NCBI RefSeq assembly: GCF_029531845.1
Contig: NZ_JAMBPV010000001.1
Span: 62,001 to 126,000, forward strand
Reading direction: 5' to 3'
Length of the DNA stretch: 64,000 nt
Origin: Staphylococcus equorum
Lineage (GTDB): Bacteria; Bacillota; Bacilli; Staphylococcales; Staphylococcaceae
Below the pieces are notes generated by a model. That model did no database searches. It was not told the DNA's origin and saw nothing but the letters and a program-made list of their open reading frames with translations. This document shows positions 60,987 through 64,000 of the stretch, in pieces. Numbering within the stretch: the first letter of the stretch is position 1; the number at the start of each line of letters is the position of its first letter. The position numbers and the translations under genes are program-made.

Positions 60987-61826
60987 TTACTGTATTTTCA
61001 TAAAGCCATTCCCTAAGACGTCTCGCACATCATGAATAACAAGAAAAGCATTTTCGTCATGAGCGTTAACGATTTTCTTAATTCTTGATAATTGGTTTTG
61101 CGGTACGACGACGTAAAGCACATTCGTCTCTTTTCGTTCATAGCCACCGACACCATTTAATAATGTTGAACCTCTACCTGTTTCTTTATTAATATCCGTA
61201 CTAATTTCATTATTATAATTCGAAATAATTGTAATTGCTTTTTTAGGATTAAAACCTTCTATTACAAATGCCATACTTTTCTCAACTATAAAGAGCATAA
61301 CAATGGTATATAGAACATTTTGCACGGGAAGAACGATCAAGAAAGATAACACAATGATTGAATCAAGAATAAACAACGCTTGAGAAGTTTTGATTTCAGT
61401 GTATTTATTTATAATTTTAGCAATAACGGAAGTGCCACCTAATGTACTGCGCGCTGATATTACAAGTCCACTGCCGACACCAATTAGCACGCCAGAAAAC
61501 ACTGTATTTATAAAATCAGATTCAAGATGCATATTAAACGCTTCAGTTAGTCCTAAAAATGCTGAACTCGAAATTACTGTAATCAATGTATAAACTGCGG
61601 TCGTTTTACTTAAATACTTCCAACCTACCGCAATTAATATCATATTTATAATTAGAGAGGTAATTGCCGGTGATAAACCTAACGTATATTTTAGGTTTAG
61701 CGAAATACCTACTGTACCGCCTTCTCCCAAATTAGCAGCTATTACAAACGCATTGATTCCTATACCTATAAGAAATGTTCCTAAAATACAGAAACATATA
61801 TTTTTAAAATGGATTTTGTATAACAT
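60987..61826 (-). CDS. YitT-family membrane protein (DUF161-DUF2179)
   Basis: This protein of about 279 residues has five or six hydrophobic segments in the first 190 residues, with the family motif GEGGTVGISLNLKYTLGLSP and the later ARSTLGGTSVIAKIINKYT. A C-terminal cytoplasmic DUF2179 domain follows (GRGSTLLNGVGGYERKETNVLYVVVPQNQLSRIKKIVNAHDENAFLVIHDVRDVLGNGF). Function is poorly known; homologues are called YitT. The ATG at 61826 follows AGAGGTG; 12 more codons upstream are likely untranslated. Confidence 0.88.
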   Translation of the reverse strand: MLYKIHFKNICFCILGTFLIGIGINAFVIAANLGEGGTVGISLNLKYTLGLSPAITSLIINMILIAVGWKYLSKTTAVYTLITVISSSAFLGLTEAFNMHLESDFINTVFSGVLIGVGSGLVISARSTLGGTSVIAKIINKYTEIKTSQALFILDSIIVLSFLIVLPVQNVLYTIVMLFIVEKSMAFVIEGFNPKKAITIISNYNNEISTDINKETGRGSTLLNGVGGYERKETNVLYVVVPQNQLSRIKKIVNAHDENAFLVIHDVRDVLGNGFMKIQ

Positions 61827-62096
61827 CCCAATAACACCTCTTTCTTTTAATTTGAAAACCACTCATTCCTACTGTTTTATTTCATTTATATTGATCGACT
61901 AGACAGCACGACATAAAAAGAAACTTTTCAGTTATTAACCAAAAAGTTTCGAAAGATATAATTTTTATTATTTTTTTAGCACAAGTATATATAATAGTAG
62001 AAAAGGTCATTTATTTCAATTGAATAAGGTTAATTTGTTTTATAAATTGTAATTGGATCCGTTGCTTTTATTATTTATTAGAACTAGCGTTGAATT
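61827..62096 (-). other. Leader region of yitT-like gene with hairpin
   Basis: No gene lies here. On the minus strand GAAACTTTTT (61950-61941) pairs with AAAAGTTTC (61928-61920), followed by CTTTTTATG. It is an intrinsic-terminator-like hairpin about 95 bases before the yitT-like start. It could be an attenuator, since the SDR upstream has its own terminator. Confidence 0.5.
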
Positions 62097-62142
62097 AAAA
62101 AGACAAATCAAACAATGTCACTCGTCAGATTTGTCTTTTATA
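62096..62142 (-). terminator. Terminator of the SDR gene at 62166
   Basis: AAAAGACAAATC / GATTTGTCTTTT inverted repeat, 17-base loop, T run on the minus strand. Confidence 0.88.
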
Positions 62143-62165
62143 TACATATATAAACTGCGAATTGC

Positions 62166-62930
62166 TTAAAACGCATTCTGATTGAGCCATTGTCCGCCAT
62201 CCATAGTCATGCAAGCGCCATTGATATAGTCAGCATCATCTGAGAATAAAAATTTAGCCAATCCTGCAATTTCTTCAGGTTGACCCATTCTACCGACTGG
62301 CACACTGTCAAGTGTTTGTTGACGTGCCTCTTCAGATAGACTTAATTTTCCTGCACCACCCGTATTTTCAATTGGTCCAGGCGCAATGGCATTAACTGTA
62401 ATACCGTATTTAGAGCCCCATTCCACTGCAAGTGTTCTCGTCATTGCAAGGACGCCAGCTTTCGCACTTGCAGAATGAATAACGCCCGGTCCAGATCTCC
62501 AAGCATACGTCGCAACCATGTTCAAAATACGTCCTTTCTGACCCTTTTCAATCCATTCTTTACCTACTGCTTGTGTGCAATACCACGTACCATTTAATAC
62601 AATATCTACAACTGAATTCCACGCATTAATTGATAAATCTTCTGCAGGGCAAATAAAATTCCCCGCTGCATTATTCACAAGACCGTCTATCTGTCCAAAT
62701 GTTTTTATCGTCTCATCTACTGTATATTGCACGCGCTCTGGATCACGCACATCCATGTCTATACATAGTACTTGACCTTCATATTGTTCAATTTCCTTTT
62801 TAGCAACTTCAAGTCGTTCTATTGAGCGACCAGTTATGACTACTTTGGCCCCTTCTTCAGCAAATCGTTTAGCCATTGCTTTGCCCATGCCACTACTACC
62901 GCCCGTTATCATCATCACTTTGTCCTTCAT
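62166..62930 (-). CDS. SDR, 2,4-dienoyl-CoA reductase-like
   Basis: This 254-residue SDR has TGGSSGMGKAMAKRFAEEGAKVVITGRS, NNAAGNFICPAEDLS, MVATYAW and SASAKAGVLAMTRTLAVEWG (no Tyr in the usual YxxxK place; the region reads IHSASAKAG), and PGPIENTGG. The same replacement of the catalytic Tyr and the NFICPAEDLS loop is typical of 2,4-dienoyl-CoA reductases (YkuF/DECR type), which help degrade unsaturated fatty acids. A cre site upstream supports a catabolic role. Confidence 0.85.
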   Translation of the reverse strand: MKDKVMMITGGSSGMGKAMAKRFAEEGAKVVITGRSIERLEVAKKEIEQYEGQVLCIDMDVRDPERVQYTVDETIKTFGQIDGLVNNAAGNFICPAEDLSINAWNSVVDIVLNGTWYCTQAVGKEWIEKGQKGRILNMVATYAWRSGPGVIHSASAKAGVLAMTRTLAVEWGSKYGITVNAIAPGPIENTGGAGKLSLSEEARQQTLDSVPVGRMGQPEEIAGLAKFLFSDDADYINGACMTMDGGQWLNQNAF

Positions 62931-62977
62931 TTACATTCTCCTTTAAAAAGCTTGATATAATACGATTCAAATAAATT

Positions 62978-62991
62978 AGTAAGCGCTTACA
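62978..62991. promoter_or_regulatory. cre site upstream of the dienoyl-CoA reductase-like gene
   Basis: AGTAAGCGCTTACA matches the CcpA consensus at 13 of 14 positions on either strand, 48 bp before the start codon. Confidence 0.75.
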
Positions 62992-63096
62992 TATTATTGT
63001 ACATTAATTTTACTGTTTTAGTAAATTATCTTATTTTTGTTTTAAAATGAGTAATTAATAATATTAGAATGTAGTCTGTTGAAAATTTGAAAAGGA

Positions 63097-63195
63097 GTGA
63101 GACAGAAATCTAAAATTATTAAAAAATGTATATAGTTATCAGTCAGTTCCTGCCAATATAACAATTGAGCCCGAGACATGCATGTCTCAGACTCT
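63097..63195 (-). terminator. TGAGACA-type intergenic element and terminator of the DUF3955-like gene
   Basis: GGAGTGAGACAGAAATC near 63097 is followed by the palindromic hairpin GAGCCCGAGACATG-CATGTCTCAGACTC (63167-63194), which sits just after the stop of the minus-strand gene. Related sequences occur at 6209, 31500 and 35105. Confidence 0.7.
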
Positions 63196-63206
63196 TCAAA
63201 ATGTTA

Positions 63207-63428
63207 TTATTTATATTGTACAAAATAATAGTATAAATATTTTACTATAGCCACAAACATTAATAGTGTCCCTAGTGCCACAAAAAACAATCCAAATTCG
63301 ACTAAAAACCATGGTTCCCGTAATATGCCATCTTGATTGACATGACTAGATAAAACAGTAAATAAACCTCCCATTAAAATTCCAAAAATCATGCAGAAAA
63401 CACTTGAAAAAAATAATTTTTTACTCAT
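63207..63428 (-). CDS. Small two-span membrane protein (DUF3955-like)
   Basis: This protein of 73 residues has helices at about 7-29 and 44-70 with SSHVNQDGILREPWFLVEFG between. That loop matches the DGxLxEPFFL pattern I associate with DUF3955, and a nearly identical segment (SYVLQDGILHEP) ends the visible part of the XRE regulator encoded divergently. Function unknown; the pair may interact. Confidence 0.7.
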   Translation of the reverse strand: MSKKLFFSSVFCMIFGILMGGLFTVLSSHVNQDGILREPWFLVEFGLFFVALGTLLMFVAIVKYLYYYFVQYK

Positions 63429-63645
63429 AATCTGTAGATAACCTCCTAAATTTATTAGACAATTAACTGCCTTCTTTCAAGTTTTTATTATCAAATATAG
63501 AATTAATTAATAAAAGAAAGCATCACTAGACATTTCTATTTAGAGTGACAGTATGTCTTGCATGAGGTGTAAAGTGTTGCTAGCAATCGCATAACAACAA
63601 CTTCCATGAAGAAGATCACTATATAGAGATTGGAGGAAAGGTTGT

Positions 63646-64000
63646 ATGGATTTTGGAAATCAAATTAAAACGATTAGAAAAGAACGTCAACTCACACAAG
63701 AACAACTTTCCAAACAGCTTAATGTATCCAGACAAACAGTATCAGCTTGGGAAAACAATAGATATTTACCAGATATAGAAATGATTGTGCATATCGCTAA
63801 AACATTCCATTTGTCACTTGATGATTTAATCTTAGGCGATGACATTATTAAAGATAAACTCGTTAATGATGGAAAAAGTATCAAACGCATACGTCTAAGT
63901 ATTGTAAGTATGATTCTATTATTGATTGGTATTACCTGTGCGATACTTTTCTTAGTCATACCCTCTTACGTTTTACAAGACGGTATACTCCATGAGCCTT
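63646..64000 (+). CDS. XRE-family regulator with membrane tail (partial)
   Basis: Incomplete at the window end; 118 residues are visible. An XRE helix-turn-helix at about 1-62 (IKTIRKERQLTQEQLSKQLNVSRQTVSAWENNRYLPD) is followed by a charged linker, a transmembrane helix at about 88-106 and the external loop PSYVLQDGILHEP. The RBS is GGAGGAAAGG. A membrane-tethered repressor carrying the same loop as the divergent 73-residue protein suggests a sensing pair. Confidence 0.85.
   Translation, partial: MDFGNQIKTIRKERQLTQEQLSKQLNVSRQTVSAWENNRYLPDIEMIVHIAKTFHLSLDDLILGDDIIKDKLVNDGKSIKRIRLSIVSMILLLIGITCAILFLVIPSYVLQDGILHEP

Noticed and set aside
62166..62930. SDR at 62166 as another enzyme of the amine pathway
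   Set aside because: It is 28 kb from that cluster, lacks the catalytic Tyr in YxxxK and matches dienoyl-CoA reductase loops.
1..64000. tRNA, rRNA, prophage, insertion sequences, CRISPR
   Set aside because: No transposase or integrase, no CCA-ended cloverleaf, and no regularly spaced repeats were seen on either strand.

Overview
The window reads as chromosome of a coagulase-negative Staphylococcus. The base composition is low-GC and ribosome binding sites are strong AGGAGG types. Marker genes include SceD lytic transglycosylases, a CstR/CstA/CstB persulfide system whose key cysteines fall at the S. aureus positions, a beta-type phenol-soluble modulin, a staphylococcal rbsRUDK locus and a YfiT/BstA-type bacillithiol transferase. 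The load of plant-sugar catabolism (L-arabinose, D-ribose, L-rhamnose, galactitol) points to an environmental or plant/food-associated species, perhaps of the saprophyticus/xylosus group. I cannot name the species.

Layout. 1-1241: end of an ABC exporter operon. 1.4-5.6 kb: sulfide/persulfide detoxification, with cstA-cstB divergent from cstR-tauE-methyltransferase. 5.8-6.2 kb: a PSM-beta gene with AgrA-like boxes. 6.25-12.7 kb: araB-araD-araA-araE operon plus araR. 12.9-13.7 kb: two tandem copies of a small type I toxin-antitoxin-like unit. 13.85-17.3 kb: ribose genes. 17.4-24.5 kb: msrA, trhO, a decayed HAD gene, two sceD paralogues flanking a pseudouridine synthase, and a bacillithiol transferase. 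24.75-26.3 kb: a DASS-family anion transporter. 26.4-35.0 kb: an amine (probably ethanolamine) utilisation cluster. 35.2-42.8 kb: the rhamnose operon with lactaldehyde dehydrogenase and a DeoR regulator. 42.9-49.6 kb: a galactitol PTS operon. 49.8-60.8 kb: a full carbon-phosphorus lyase operon with phosphonate ABC transporter. 61-64 kb: YitT protein, an SDR, and a DUF3955-like protein divergent from an XRE regulator cut off by the window end.

Most notable system: 26.4-35 kb. An aldehyde dehydrogenase, a glutamine-synthetase-family ligase and a short-chain dehydrogenase form one operon. It faces a EutW kinase, a EutV ANTAR regulator and a EutH ethanolamine permease. No EutABC, ammonia lyase or microcompartment gene is present. 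Both the dehydrogenase operon and eutH have a leader in which a hexaloop hairpin of the ANTAR type (loop AAAGGC or AAAGGT) overlaps the 5' arm of an intrinsic terminator. I infer an ANTAR antitermination regulon controlling a gamma-glutamyl route: ethanolamine, then gamma-glutamylethanolamide, then aldehyde, then gamma-glutamylglycine. This chemistry resembles the Puu and Ipu pathways.

Second: the C-P lyase operon (phnF, phnGHIJ, phnK, phnM, phnL, PHP, phnD, phnC, phnE, phnE). Its PhnJ keeps only one of the four iron-sulfur cysteines of the radical SAM site, and a PHP-domain hydrolase sits where PhnP/PhnN functions would be expected.

Other points: near-perfect AraR, CcpA, RbsR, CstR and WalR-like sites; compensatory base changes in the antitoxin terminators of the duplicated small unit; and an apparent ATA start codon in the galactitol regulator.
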